From NCBI RefSeq assembly GCF_025460765.1, contig NZ_JAMWEG010000004.1, forward strand, positions 248,001 to 312,000: 64,000 bases of DNA, in the 5' to 3' direction. A program made the translations under genes and the position numbers. The notes below the pieces were generated by a model, which saw nothing but the letters and a program-made list of their open reading frames with translations, did no database searches and had not been told where the DNA came from. The DNA is from Micromonospora sp. MA102. Lineage in GTDB: Bacteria; Actinomycetota; Actinomycetes; Mycobacteriales; Micromonosporaceae. Below are positions 52,859 to 61,370 of this stretch, piece by piece (position 1 is the stretch's first letter; every line of letters begins with the position of its first letter).

Positions 52859-53541
52859 TCAGGCCGCCTCGGTCGTCGTGATGGAGAAGGTGGCGACGTT
52901 GTCGGCCGGGTCGGAGTCCGGGTATCCATCCCGCCGCACGGCGCTCACCTCGACGCCGGCCTGCCCCAGGTCGCCGACCGGCGTGTCCGCCGACGCGGAG
53001 AAGTACAGGTCGAACGTCCGCTGCTCGCCCTCCATGAACTCCCCGCCGGGCACGCACTCGTGGCTGCACTCGAGGGACCAGGGGTATCCGAAGGTCGCCG
53101 GCAGGTTCACGCCGACGATGGACATCATGCCGTGCGGGGCGTCGCTGTCGTAGCGGACGGTCACGGGCAGGTGGCCCTCGAAGTAGCCCTCGGGCTGCCG
53201 TACCAGGGTCAGGTCACCCGAGACGGTGACCGCGGCGTCCGGCTGCCGGTCCTGGACGTAGCGCTGGGGGTTGGCGAGCGAGCCGGTGGTGGACCGGAAC
53301 CGGGTCGTGAACGTCTCGTCGGTGACCTTCGTGCCGTCGACCTTGATGACGGCCTCGCCGTTGCCGGCCTTCATGGCGTAGGGCTGGACGGTGGTCAGCA
53401 CCTGGAAGTCGATGGTGAAGGCGCGCTGCTCACCCGGGCTCAGTTCACCGCCCGGCACGTCGCACTCCACCCGGATCCGCCCGTCAACGCGGCGGCCACG
53501 CCGAGGACGGCAGCGAGCACAGTGGACTGTGTCGTACGCAA
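52859..53541 (-). pseudogene. Secreted protein with duplicated beta domain, disrupted
   Basis: A TTG start at 53541 with GGGGGAG upstream encodes a clear signal peptide (MRTTQSTVLAAVLGVAAALTG), but that frame stops after 33 codons. A second frame continues with RVECDVPGGELSPGEQRAF and runs about 200 residues to the stop at 52859. The downstream part contains a second copy of the same domain (LECSHECVPGGEFMEGEQRTF). The first copy lacks the strand region that precedes this motif in the second. A deletion with frame change between signal peptide and domain one explains all this. The intact protein would be an exported, immunoglobulin-like repeat protein. Confidence 0.65.
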
Positions 53542-53862
53542 GAGATCTCCCCCGATTTCCGTGCGTCCGCGACGGGCGTTCCATCGCGGTGCTCGCGGGC
53601 GTGCAACGTGCCGGCCTCCACGAACGGCGTCAATGGTCGCAGGTTCGGACACTCCCCGCTGCCCCGCGAACACCGCCCGCTGTCGCTCCGCACGTGGGTG
53701 ACGACGCCACCGATTCGGAGCTGGTGACGGCGTACCGGCATGAACCGACGCTGCTCACCGGGAGCGAGGGGAGCAAACCCTCCCCGCTTCGTCACCTGTC
53801 GCCCGGGCGCCGTCCCTGGTTTTCTCTCTGCCGACGGGATCTCGAGAGAAAGCAGGGTTTCC
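53542..53862 (+). other. Structured 321-bp leader region before secreted protein gene
   Basis: No gene is seen. The region has three pairings. GGGGAG pairs with CTCCCC across CAAACC near 53769-53785. TTTCTCTC (53821-53828) pairs with GAGAGAAA (53844-53851). AAACCCT (53775-53781) is complementary to AGGGTTT (53854-53860), just before the ATG at 53863. The last pairing would cover the ribosome-binding site AGCAGGG, so the leader might control translation. Confidence 0.4.
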
Positions 53863-54291
53863 ATGTCGTTGCTCCGCCGTACCCTCGCCACCGCGGCCGT
53901 GGCCCTCGCCGCCGGCGCCATCGCCGTGGTCGACGCGTCCCCGGCGCTGGCCAGCACGCCGGCGAGCTGCTCCAGCGTCCGCCAGATCGGCACGACCCGC
54001 GTGCTCACCGTCGGCGGCGTGCAGGCCGCCTCGGTGAAGCAGTACTACGGCTGTGGCTACAACTACGCCTACATCTACGTGTGGGAGCAGTACCGGGCCA
54101 ACCACTCGAACTGGGACCTGTACGTCCATGTCATCGACGAGTCGGACAGCGGCACCGACTACGGGGTGGGCGAGCTGAACAACACCACCCGGGCGGAGCT
54201 GTGGGGCAAGCCGGCGAACACGGCCGCGCACTGCACCCACGTCACCGGCTACCTGAACTCGACGGGCGGCTCGACCAGCACCGTCTGCTGA
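53863..54291 (+). CDS. Secreted four-cysteine protein homologous to kinase ectodomain
   Basis: A 142-residue exported protein. The signal peptide (MSLLRRTLATAAVALAAGAI, then AVVDASPALA) is followed by a mature domain of about 110 residues with four cysteines: SCSS, YGCGY, HCTH and TVC. Key segments SVKQYYGCGYNYAYIYVWEQYR and AELWGKPANTAAHC recur, cysteines included, in the extracellular C-terminus of the kinase encoded next (SVKQYWSPSC and YELWTEPWPSAGRC). The domain family is not recognised otherwise. It may be a ligand, decoy or co-receptor for the kinase. ATG 53863 follows AGCAGGG, which can pair with an upstream sequence. Confidence 0.75.
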   Translation: MSLLRRTLATAAVALAAGAIAVVDASPALASTPASCSSVRQIGTTRVLTVGGVQAASVKQYYGCGYNYAYIYVWEQYRANHSNWDLYVHVIDESDSGTDYGVGELNNTTRAELWGKPANTAAHCTHVTGYLNSTGGSTSTVC

Positions 54292-54307
54292 CCCCCGCCC
54301 GCACGGC

Positions 54308-54338
54308 GTCCCGGGTCGCGCCTGGGGCGGCCCGGGAC
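54308..54338. terminator. Hairpin after the secreted four-cysteine gene
   Basis: GTCCCGGG (54308-54315) and CCCGGGAC (54331-54338) form a perfect stem 16 bases after the stop codon. It is the first of three hairpins in the gap. Confidence 0.6.
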
Positions 54339-54380
54339 ACCCCCGGCTCCACAACGATCACCGATCCGCCGAAGGGGGGC

Positions 54381-54408
54381 GGGGCCGGCCGGCCACACGT
54401 CCGGCCCC
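54381..54408. terminator. Second hairpin in the gap before the kinase gene
   Basis: GGGGCCGG (54381-54388) and CCGGCCCC (54401-54408) pair across a 12-base loop. Confidence 0.4.
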
Positions 54409-54420
54409 GGTGGCGACACT

Positions 54421-54456
54421 CGACGGTCCGTGCCCTGCTCGGGGCACGGACCGTCG
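54421..54456. terminator. Perfect 15-bp hairpin upstream of kinase gene
   Basis: CGACGGTCCGTGCCC (54421-54435) and its exact complement (54442-54456) enclose a six-base loop. It is the strongest stem in the gap and lies 54 bases before the kinase -10-like TAGCAT (54510-54515). Confidence 0.6.
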
Positions 54457-54524
54457 GCGTCGGCGCCGACGGGTGCACCCGAGCGTCGGAGGCCGTTCCG
54501 ACCCGTCGGTAGCATTCAGCGGCG

Positions 54525-56333
54525 ATGGTCCACAGCGAGCAGCCGGTGACGCACCGCCCCGAGCCGGGCGCCGGCGTCGATCTGGGGATCGCCGGGTGCA
54601 CCGACGCCGTGGAGGTCGGGCGGGGCGGGTTCGGCGTCGTCTACCGGGCCTGGCAGGCCGACTACTCCCGCTGGGTGGCGGTGAAGGTGCTCGCCGCCGA
54701 CTGGGCCGGGCCGTCGCGGGCCCGCTTCGAGCGGGAACTGCGCGCCCTGGGCCGGCTCTCCGACCATCCGCACATCGTCACCCTGCACCAGGCCGGCCGG
54801 ACCGCCGCCGGAAACCCGTACCTGCTGATGGCGTACGAGGAGGGCGGCTCGCTGGGCGACCGGCTGCGCCTCGGCACGGCGGGTGACTGGCGGGCGGCCG
54901 TCGCCGGCGGGATCGCGGTGGCCGGCGCGCTGGAGACCGCGCACCGGGCCGGGGTCCTGCACCGCGACGTGAAGCCGGAGAACATCCTGGTCTCCGGGTA
55001 CGGGGAGCCGAAGCTGGCCGACTTCGGCCAGGCCCGGGCCGGCGCGGACCGTCCCGGCACGCGGGGCACGGTCACCGCGAGCGTGCTGCACGCCGCCCCG
55101 GAGGTGCTGCGCGGCGAGCCGGCCTCGGTGGCCGCCGACGTCTACGCGCTGGCCTCGACCGTGCTGCACTGGATCCGCGGCACGCCGGCCTTCGCGCCCG
55201 CCGCCGGGGAGTCCACCGACGCCCTGCTGCGCCGGATCGCCGCCGACCCGGTGCCGGACCTGCGCCCGCTCGGCGTACCCGACGGGGTGTGCGCGGCGCT
55301 GGAGCGCGCGCTGGCCAAGGATCCGGCGCGGCGGCCGGTGTCGGTCGCGGAGTTCGCGGCCGAGCTGCGGGCCGCCCAGGCCGCGGCGGGGCTGCCGGTG
55401 ACCCCCTTCGTCCCCGGCGACGTGGCCGCCGACGACGGGGTGCGGACGGCCCCGCCGGCCGGCCCGGCGCCGTCGCTGTCGGCCCGCCGCCGCGCGGCCC
55501 TCGCCCTCTCCGCCACGGTGGCGGGACCCTCCCGGGTACGCCGGCACGCGCTGCGCCGCACCGTCGGCCTGGCCGTGGCGGTGGCGGCCGTGCTGGCCAC
55601 CGGGTACGCGCAGGCACCGCCCCCGCCCGCCCCGGTGACCCTGCCCGAGCGGGTGGAGCTGGGCGAGCTGACCCTGCACGCCGAGTCGGCGGAGCGGCTG
55701 GTGCGGGTGCGCAACCGCGCCGACCACCCGGTGACCGTGGGCGGGGTGAGGGTGGGTGGCCCGTCCGGGGGTGAGCTGCGGATCGTCGAGGACGGGTGCG
55801 GGTCGCGGCGGCTCGCCCCGGGGGCCGCCTGCGACGTGGGGCTGGTCGTGGTGCCCCGGGTGGTCGGGCCGGTCCGGGCGGTGCTGGAGCTGACCGTGGC
55901 CGGCCGGCGGGTGAGCACGACGCTGGCCGGCACGGCGGGACCCCGCCGGGCGGCCCAGGACGACGCCCCGCCCGGCCGGTGCTACGCCGACGCCTACCAG
56001 ATCGGCGCGTCCGCCTACGGCTACGCGGGCGGGCTGCGCGCCATCTCGGTGAAGCAGTACTGGTCGCCGAGCTGTCGCGCGGCGATGGCGTACGTCTGGG
56101 TGTGGAAGCAGTACCGGGACAACGTGTCGACGGGCGGCGGCACCTGGACCGTCGACCTGGCGGTGCGGGCGGACGGGCCGCGGGCGCGGCAGCGCGCCAC
56201 CGGCCAGCCGTACGAGCTGTGGACCGAGCCGTGGCCGTCGGCGGGGCGGTGCGTCACCGCCACGGCGACGGTGACCGTCATCCACTCCGGCGCGGTGACC
56301 TCGGCGACCACCGAGCCGTGGTGCGACCGGTGA
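54525..56333 (+). CDS. Transmembrane Ser/Thr protein kinase with Ig-like and four-Cys ectodomain
   Basis: A 602-residue receptor kinase. The kinase domain (about 25-285) has the glycine loop VGRGGFGVVY, VAVKVL (Lys54), the catalytic HRDVKPEN (His146), DFG at 166 and APEVLRG. One span lies at about 345-365. Outside come an Ig-like ASH-type domain (about 371-475, VELGELTLHAESAERLVRVRN...) and a C-terminal 110-residue domain with four cysteines homologous to the secreted protein at 53863. There are no PASTA repeats. ATG 54525 has TAGCAT nine bases upstream. The next gene, an FHA protein, overlaps its end and is a likely substrate. Confidence 0.88.
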   Translation: MVHSEQPVTHRPEPGAGVDLGIAGCTDAVEVGRGGFGVVYRAWQADYSRWVAVKVLAADWAGPSRARFERELRALGRLSDHPHIVTLHQAGRTAAGNPYLLMAYEEGGSLGDRLRLGTAGDWRAAVAGGIAVAGALETAHRAGVLHRDVKPENILVSGYGEPKLADFGQARAGADRPGTRGTVTASVLHAAPEVLRGEPASVAADVYALASTVLHWIRGTPAFAPAAGESTDALLRRIAADPVPDLRPLGVPDGVCAALERALAKDPARRPVSVAEFAAELRAAQAAAGLPVTPFVPGDVAADDGVRTAPPAGPAPSLSARRRAALALSATVAGPSRVRRHALRRTVGLAVAVAAVLATGYAQAPPPPAPVTLPERVELGELTLHAESAERLVRVRNRADHPVTVGGVRVGGPSGGELRIVEDGCGSRRLAPGAACDVGLVVVPRVVGPVRAVLELTVAGRRVSTTLAGTAGPRRAAQDDAPPGRCYADAYQIGASAYGYAGGLRAISVKQYWSPSCRAAMAYVWVWKQYRDNVSTGGGTWTVDLAVRADGPRARQRATGQPYELWTEPWPSAGRCVTATATVTVIHSGAVTSATTEPWCDR

Positions 56334-56914
56334 CCGGCGGCTGGTTCGAGGTGCACGGCACCGGGCCGGTGCGCCTCGTGCCGCTCAGCGTGGACACCCT
56401 GACCATCGGCCGGGCCCCCGGCAACGAGCTGCCCATCGACAGCCGGTTGGTCTCCCGGCTGCACGCGCTGGTGGAGCGCTTCCCGTCGGGCTGGATCATC
56501 CGCGACCTGGGCAGCACCAACGGCACCACGGTCAACGGGGCGCCGCTGCGCGAGGCCCGTACCCTGCACGACGGCGACCGGGTGGAGGTCGGGCCGGCGC
56601 GGCTGGTGTTCCGGGCCCCCGGGCAGCACACCGGCACGCGTACGGTCGGCGTCGAGGCGCCGCCCGCCCCGCCGGCGCTGACCCGCCGGGAGGGTGAGCT
56701 GCTCGACGCGCTGTGCCGCCCGTACCTGGCCGGGGGCGACACCTTCCCGGAGCCGCCGGCCGTGCGGGTGCTGGCCGGCACCCTGGGCGTCAGCGAGAGC
56801 GCGGTGAAGAAGCACCTGACCCGGCTTTACGACAAGTTCGGCCTGGTCAGCAACGACGACCGCCGCCGGGCGCGGCTGGCCGCCGAGGCGGTCCGCCGGG
56901 GCGCGGTGAGCTGA
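56330..56914 (+). CDS. FHA-domain protein with C-terminal helix-turn-helix
   Basis: A 194-residue protein. Residues of about 10-90 form an FHA domain (LTIGRAPGNELPIDSRLVSRLHALVER..., with GSTNGTTVNGAPL), which binds phosphothreonine. After a Pro-rich linker with threonines (TGTRTVGVEAPPAPPALT), residues of about 110-185 form a helical domain with VLAGTLGVSESAVKKHLTRLYDKFGL, a winged-helix-like or LuxR-like HTH. GTG 56330 overlaps the kinase stop as GTGA; GTGs at 56318 and 56321 are alternatives. It could be a transcription factor switched by the kinase, as in EmbR-like systems. Confidence 0.85.
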   Translation: MTGGWFEVHGTGPVRLVPLSVDTLTIGRAPGNELPIDSRLVSRLHALVERFPSGWIIRDLGSTNGTTVNGAPLREARTLHDGDRVEVGPARLVFRAPGQHTGTRTVGVEAPPAPPALTRREGELLDALCRPYLAGGDTFPEPPAVRVLAGTLGVSESAVKKHLTRLYDKFGLVSNDDRRRARLAAEAVRRGAVS

Positions 56915-56969
56915 CGCGAGGCCGTTCACCTGGTACGACGGTGGGACCAGCCGAGCCGAGGAGGTACCG

Positions 56970-57452
56970 ATGACCGGTGGACGGGAGACCGTGGAGGTCG
57001 ACCCGGTGGTGTTCCGCGCCGTCTACGACTCGCCCGCCTCGCTGCCGGGCCGGCACCGCTGGACCACGCCCGAGTCGGACGTGCGCCGGTTGGAGAAGCT
57101 GCTGAACATGCCGGCGCGGAGCATCGGCGCCCCGCTGTGGGTGAGCGGCGACGAGCCGGACTGTCCGAAGTGCGGGCGCCGGGTGAACTGGTACGACATC
57201 GTCTCCTCCGCCCTGCACGGGGTGCACGACCGGGGGATGATCGCGCGGGTGATCCTGGGCGAGCGCAAGTACGTCAACACCGAGGTGCCGGACGCCATCC
57301 CCGGCGTGCACTGCGCCGACTGCCGCACCGCGATCGAGGGGCTGCGCAGCTTCAAGTGCCACAACTGGGCGTACGCCTTCGAGGAGCTGGAGGAGATCGT
57401 CGGGCGGATGTCGGGCGTGCCGAGTCAGCCGGCGCCGCCCACCTCCGCCTGA
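56970..57452 (+). CDS. Zinc-ribbon protein of unknown function
   Basis: A 160-residue soluble protein. Two cysteine pairs, CPKCGRRVNWYDI and HCADCRTAIEG, are about 60 residues apart and probably bind one zinc. Between them is a helical stretch with HGVHDRGMIARVILGERKYVN. The protein begins VDPVVFRAVYDSPASLPGRHRW and ends in a helix (YAFEELEEIVGRMSG). GAGGAGG lies five bases before ATG 56970. It follows the FHA gene by 55 bases on the same strand and may be part of its operon. Its end overlaps the convergent GH65 gene by 28 bases. Confidence 0.7.
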   Translation: MTGGRETVEVDPVVFRAVYDSPASLPGRHRWTTPESDVRRLEKLLNMPARSIGAPLWVSGDEPDCPKCGRRVNWYDIVSSALHGVHDRGMIARVILGERKYVNTEVPDAIPGVHCADCRTAIEGLRSFKCHNWAYAFEELEEIVGRMSGVPSQPAPPTSA

Positions 57453-59809
57453 GCGCGCCGGGCCGGCCGGCGGCCGGGTGGCGACGGCGGCTCGGGCCCG
57501 GGGTCCGGCACCGGCGGCATGGGCCGGGTGACCGGCGCCGCCCCGGTCACCCGGAGCCGTTCGCCGTGGTGCCACAGCTCGACCGCGTCGGCCGGGCCGG
57601 CGTCGGGCAGCTCGTAGCGGGCCGTGTCCGGGGTCAGGGTGACCCGCAGCCGGTGCCCGTGCCAGCGCAGGTGGAAGGCGAGCCGGGTGATCCGGCGGGG
57701 CAGCCGCGGCTCGAAGGAGAGCACGCCCCGGTCGTCGCGCAGGCCGCCGAAGCCCTGCGCCACCACCAGCCAGGCGCCGGCCAGCGAGGCCAGGTGCAGG
57801 CCGTCGGCGGTCTTGTCGCCGAGGTCCTCCAGGTCCTGCAACGCCGTCTCGGCGAACAGGTCGTACGCCAGGTCCAGGTGGCCGACCTCGGCGGCGAGGA
57901 CCGCCTGCACGGACGCCGACAGTGACGAGTCCCGGACGGTCCGCGCCTCGTAGTACGCGAAGTTGCGGGCCTTCTCCTCGGCGGTGAACTCGCCGGGGCA
58001 GCGCAGCATGGCCAGCACGAGGTCGGCCTGCTTGACCACCTGCCGGCGGTACAGCTCCAGGTAGGGGAAGTGCAGCAGCAGCGGGTAGTCGTCCGCCCGG
58101 GTGTTCGGGAAGTCCCACTCGGGCTGCTCGGTGAAGCCGGCCGACTGCTGGTGCACCCCGCGCTTGCCGTCGTAGGGCACGTGCACCGCGTCGGCGGCGG
58201 CCCGCCAGCCGGCGACCTCGGCCGGGTCGACGCCGAGCCGGGCGGCCGCCTGCGGGAGGCGCTCGGCGGCGTCGGCCGCGCCGCGCAGGTTACGCCGGGC
58301 CATCAGGTTGGTGAAGAGGTTGTCATCGACCAGCGCGGAGTACTCGTCGGGGCCGGTGAGCCCGGTCAGGTGGAACACGCCGGTGTCGGACCAGTGGCCG
58401 TACCGGTGCCAGAGCCGGGCGGTCTCCACCAGCAGCTCGACGCCGCACCCGCCGAGGAACTCGGTGTCGCCGGTGGCCGCCACGTAGCGCAGCACCGCGT
58501 CGGCGATGTCGGCGTTGACGTGCAGCCCGGCGGTGCCCGCCGGCCAATAGCCAGAGCACTCCCGGCCGCCGAGGGTCCGCCACGGAAAGGTGGCGCCGGC
58601 CAGCCGCAGCTCGGCGGCGCGGTCCCGGGCCTCGGGCAGGTGGGCGTGCCGCCAGCGCAGCGCCGACCGGGCCAGCCCCGGCGCCAGGTACGTCAGCACC
58701 GGCAGCACGTAGCCCTCGGTGTCCCAGAGCACGTGGCCGTCGTAGCCGTTGCCGGTCAGCCCCTTGGCCGGGATGGTGCGGTCCCCGTCGGACCGGCCGG
58801 ACTGGAGCAGGTGGAACACCGCGAACCGGAGTGCCTGCTGGAGTTCCGGGTCGCCGTCCAGCTCGACGTCGGCGGTGGCCCAGGCGGCGTCGAGGGTGGC
58901 CCGCTGCGCGTCGAGCAGGGCGGCGAAGCCCTCGGTCCGGGCGGCGTCCGCCTCGGCGACGACCAGGTCGGCCAGCTCGCCGGCCGGCGTGCCGTCGACG
59001 TGCGCGCACTCGTACGCGGCGAACTTCGTGACGTGGATCCGCTCGCCGGGGCGCAGCGGGCCGGTGACCGCCAGCCGGAACCGGTCGGCCGTCAGCTCGG
59101 TGTCGGTCGCGGCGGTGTCCGGCGCGTCGACCCGGTGGGCGACCGCGACGGCGACCCGCTGGGCGCTGCGCCCGGTCCGGTGCACCAGCACTGCGTCGGT
59201 GCCGTCGTGCCGGCCGGTCTCGGCGATGAGCGGGTCGTGGATCACCGAGGCGGCGCGCGGGTCGTCGGCGCGTTCCGGCACCCGTTCGTTGGCGAGCAGG
59301 TCGGCGTCAACACGCACCTCGACCGGGCCGTCCAGCGGCTCGACCTGGTAGTCCACCGCGGCGACCGGTCGGCGGGGCAGCGAGACGAGCCGCGTGCTGC
59401 GTACCCGCACGCCCTGCCCGCCCGGCGAGATCCACTCGGTCTCCCGGCGGATCACCCCGGCGCGGAGGTCGAGCACCCGCTCGTGCCGCCGGACCGTCCC
59501 GGTCCGCAGGTCCAGCGGCTCACCGCCGACCCAGAGCCGGACCAGCGCGGCGTTCGGCGCGCTGATCACGGTGTCGCTGTGCTCCGGGAAGGCGTACCCG
59601 CTCTCCGGGTAGCTCACCTCGCGCTGCTCGTGGAACCCGTTGAGGTAGGTGCCCGGCATCTCGTACGGCTCACCCTCGTCGAGGGTGCCGCGCCAGCCCA
59701 CCCAGCCGTTGCCCAGCGCGAAGATCGACTCGGTCTCGCCGAGCCGGTGCAGGTCCGCCCCGGTGCGGCGGATCCGCCAACTCTCGTCGCCCTGAGGGCT
59801 GTGCGGCAC
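57425..59809 (-). CDS. GH65-family disaccharide phosphorylase or hydrolase
   Basis: A 794-residue enzyme of glycoside hydrolase family 65. The N-terminal beta-sandwich domain starts ESIFALGNGWVGWRGTLDE, and the (alpha/alpha)6 barrel contains HVLWDTEGYVLPVLTYL, ECSGYWPAGTAGLHVNADI and the catalytic acid in HLTGLTGPDEYS. The C-terminal beta-sheet domain ends FHLRWHGHRLRVTL. Members phosphorolyse maltose, trehalose, kojibiose or nigerose in the cytoplasm; specificity is not readable here. GTG 59809 has GGGAGG just upstream. No sugar ABC transporter is adjacent. Confidence 0.92.
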   Translation of the reverse strand: MPHSPQGDESWRIRRTGADLHRLGETESIFALGNGWVGWRGTLDEGEPYEMPGTYLNGFHEQREVSYPESGYAFPEHSDTVISAPNAALVRLWVGGEPLDLRTGTVRRHERVLDLRAGVIRRETEWISPGGQGVRVRSTRLVSLPRRPVAAVDYQVEPLDGPVEVRVDADLLANERVPERADDPRAASVIHDPLIAETGRHDGTDAVLVHRTGRSAQRVAVAVAHRVDAPDTAATDTELTADRFRLAVTGPLRPGERIHVTKFAAYECAHVDGTPAGELADLVVAEADAARTEGFAALLDAQRATLDAAWATADVELDGDPELQQALRFAVFHLLQSGRSDGDRTIPAKGLTGNGYDGHVLWDTEGYVLPVLTYLAPGLARSALRWRHAHLPEARDRAAELRLAGATFPWRTLGGRECSGYWPAGTAGLHVNADIADAVLRYVAATGDTEFLGGCGVELLVETARLWHRYGHWSDTGVFHLTGLTGPDEYSALVDDNLFTNLMARRNLRGAADAAERLPQAAARLGVDPAEVAGWRAAADAVHVPYDGKRGVHQQSAGFTEQPEWDFPNTRADDYPLLLHFPYLELYRRQVVKQADLVLAMLRCPGEFTAEEKARNFAYYEARTVRDSSLSASVQAVLAAEVGHLDLAYDLFAETALQDLEDLGDKTADGLHLASLAGAWLVVAQGFGGLRDDRGVLSFEPRLPRRITRLAFHLRWHGHRLRVTLTPDTARYELPDAGPADAVELWHHGERLRVTGAAPVTRPMPPVPDPGPEPPSPPGRRPARRAQAEVGGAG

Positions 59810-59945
59810 GGGTCCTCCCGAGGTCGGTACGCCGCGGCCACCGAATCAGACCCGGCTGAGAGGCGCCTGAGACTTCGGTGCCCCGACAGTCATTCCCCCA
59901 CCACCCTCAAGGTGAACGGAGTATGAACAGTTGGTGAGGTGATGC

Positions 59946-60575
59946 ATGACCGACGCCCTGGTGACAGACGTTCCCGATGTCAGTACCGACTGGTACCACG
60001 ACATCGTCGAGTTCGCCGACCGCACACCGGAACCGGTGCACTGGTTCGCGCTGCACTTCACCGAGGGGGCGATCGTCCTGCTCGGGATCCTGCTGGTGCT
60101 GGCCGCGCTGACCCGGCTGGTCGGCGGCGACCTCCGGGGCCGGGCGCTGGCCCTGGCCGCCCCGGTCGCGGTCGTCTGCGCGTACGCCTCCAGCGAGGGG
60201 TTGAAGACCCTGATCGCCGAGGACCGGCCCTGCCGCAGCCCGGCCGACCTGGTCATCGTTGCCGGGCACTGTCCGCCGGCCGGCGACTGGTCGTTCCCGA
60301 GCAACCACGCCACCATCGCGGGCGCGCTGGCCGCCACCGCACTGCTGCTGCACCGCCGGATCGGCCTGGTCGCCGCCCCGCTCGCCGTGCTGGCCGCGTT
60401 CTCCCGCACGTTCGTGGGCGTGCACTACCCGCACGACGTGGCCGCCGGCCTGCTGCTCGGCGTGCTCGTCGGCACCGTGCTCACGCCGGTGCTGGCCCGC
60501 CCGGTCGCCGACGTCCTGCGCCGCCGGGTCCGCCGGGCCGCGGCCCGGCCGGCCGTCCGACCCGCCCGGCGCTGA
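59946..60575 (+). CDS. PAP2-family membrane phosphatase
   Basis: A 209-residue membrane protein with five to six hydrophobic segments. The three PAP2 motifs are KTLIAEDRP, PSNHATIAGA and SRTFVGVHYPHDVAAG. It would dephosphorylate a lipid phosphate such as undecaprenyl diphosphate or phosphatidic acid on the outer face of the membrane. ATG 59946 follows GAGGTG. It is monocistronic and converges on the prepilin peptidase gene with a 21-base gap. Confidence 0.9.
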   Translation: MTDALVTDVPDVSTDWYHDIVEFADRTPEPVHWFALHFTEGAIVLLGILLVLAALTRLVGGDLRGRALALAAPVAVVCAYASSEGLKTLIAEDRPCRSPADLVIVAGHCPPAGDWSFPSNHATIAGALAATALLLHRRIGLVAAPLAVLAAFSRTFVGVHYPHDVAAGLLLGVLVGTVLTPVLARPVADVLRRRVRRAAARPAVRPARR

Positions 60576-60596
60576 CCCGCTCGCCGCCGCCGGCGC

Positions 60597-61370
60597 TCAC
60601 GTCGTCAGGACGAGGGCGACGGCGGTGCCGAAGATGAGGAACGGGCCGAAGGGCAGGTGGCTGGACCAGCGGACCCGGCGGGCCGCCAGCAGCGCGAGAC
60701 CGGCCACCGCGGAGAGCGTGACCGCGAGCACCAGGCCCGCCACCAGGACCGGCCAGCCGTACCAGCCGAGCAGCGCACCGGCGCCGAGCGCCAGCTTGGC
60801 GTCGCCGAGACCGAATCCGCGCTGGCCGAGCAACAGGGTGGTCGCCGCGAATCCCGCGCCGAGGGCGAGCCCGGCCGCGGTGGCCCGTAGCCAGGGCGCC
60901 GGGCCGGGCCCGGCCAGCGCCGCCACCCCGAGCAGTGCCCACACCCCGGCCGCCGCCGGCCAGGTCAGCCGGTCCGGGAGCCGGTGCGCCGCCGCGTCGA
61001 CCAGGGCCATTGGCACCGCCCAGGCGAGCCACCAGGCGACCACCGCCCGCGTGCCGGCCGGCCCGCCGGTCAGCGCGACGGCCGCCACCGCCGCGACCAG
61101 GGCCACCTCCACCACGAGCGGCGCCGCGCCGACCCGCGCCCGGCAGGACCCGCAGCGGGCCGCCGGGCCGAGTGCCGGCAGCGGCCGGTCCAGGCCGATG
61201 GGGACGCCGCAGCGGTCGCACCCCACCCGGTCGGGCACCCCGGGGGGTACGGCGTACCGCGCGACCGCCAGCCGCAGGAGCGGCACGACCGCCAGGGCGG
61301 CCAGCAGCCGGACGCCCGGGCGGCGGTCGAGGGCCGCCGGTGCGGGCCCACGGACCCGTTCGGCGGTCAC
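60597..61370 (-). CDS. Prepilin peptidase (A24 family)
   Basis: A 257-residue membrane protease. An N-terminal zinc-binding region (VGCDRCGVPIGLDR, then RCGSCRARVG) is followed by six or so spans. The aspartate motifs are MALVDAAAHRLPDRLTW and GFGLGDAKLALGAG, the latter being the GxGD signature. It processes type IV or Flp-type pilins. The GTG at 61370 has GGGGGAG upstream. It faces a divergent operon with a SAF/CpaB-like protein, so both probably belong to one pilus or secretion system. Confidence 0.88.
   Translation of the reverse strand: MTAERVRGPAPAALDRRPGVRLLAALAVVPLLRLAVARYAVPPGVPDRVGCDRCGVPIGLDRPLPALGPAARCGSCRARVGAAPLVVEVALVAAVAAVALTGGPAGTRAVVAWWLAWAVPMALVDAAAHRLPDRLTWPAAAGVWALLGVAALAGPGPAPWLRATAAGLALGAGFAATTLLLGQRGFGLGDAKLALGAGALLGWYGWPVLVAGLVLAVTLSAVAGLALLAARRVRWSSHLPFGPFLIFGTAVALVLTT

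Noticed and set aside
52859-53584. Intact 241-aa protein starting at ATG 53584
   Set aside because: Its first 35 residues are basic, low-complexity sequence without a signal peptide, while a real signal peptide lies in the other frame. A disrupted gene explains the data better.
53740-53862. c-di-GMP (GEMM) or c-di-AMP (ydaO) riboswitch, suggested by GGGGAGCAAACC
   Set aside because: The other conserved blocks of these classes, such as the second GEMM GGACGCAAAGCC-type segment, could not be found by eye. Kept only as an unassigned structured leader.
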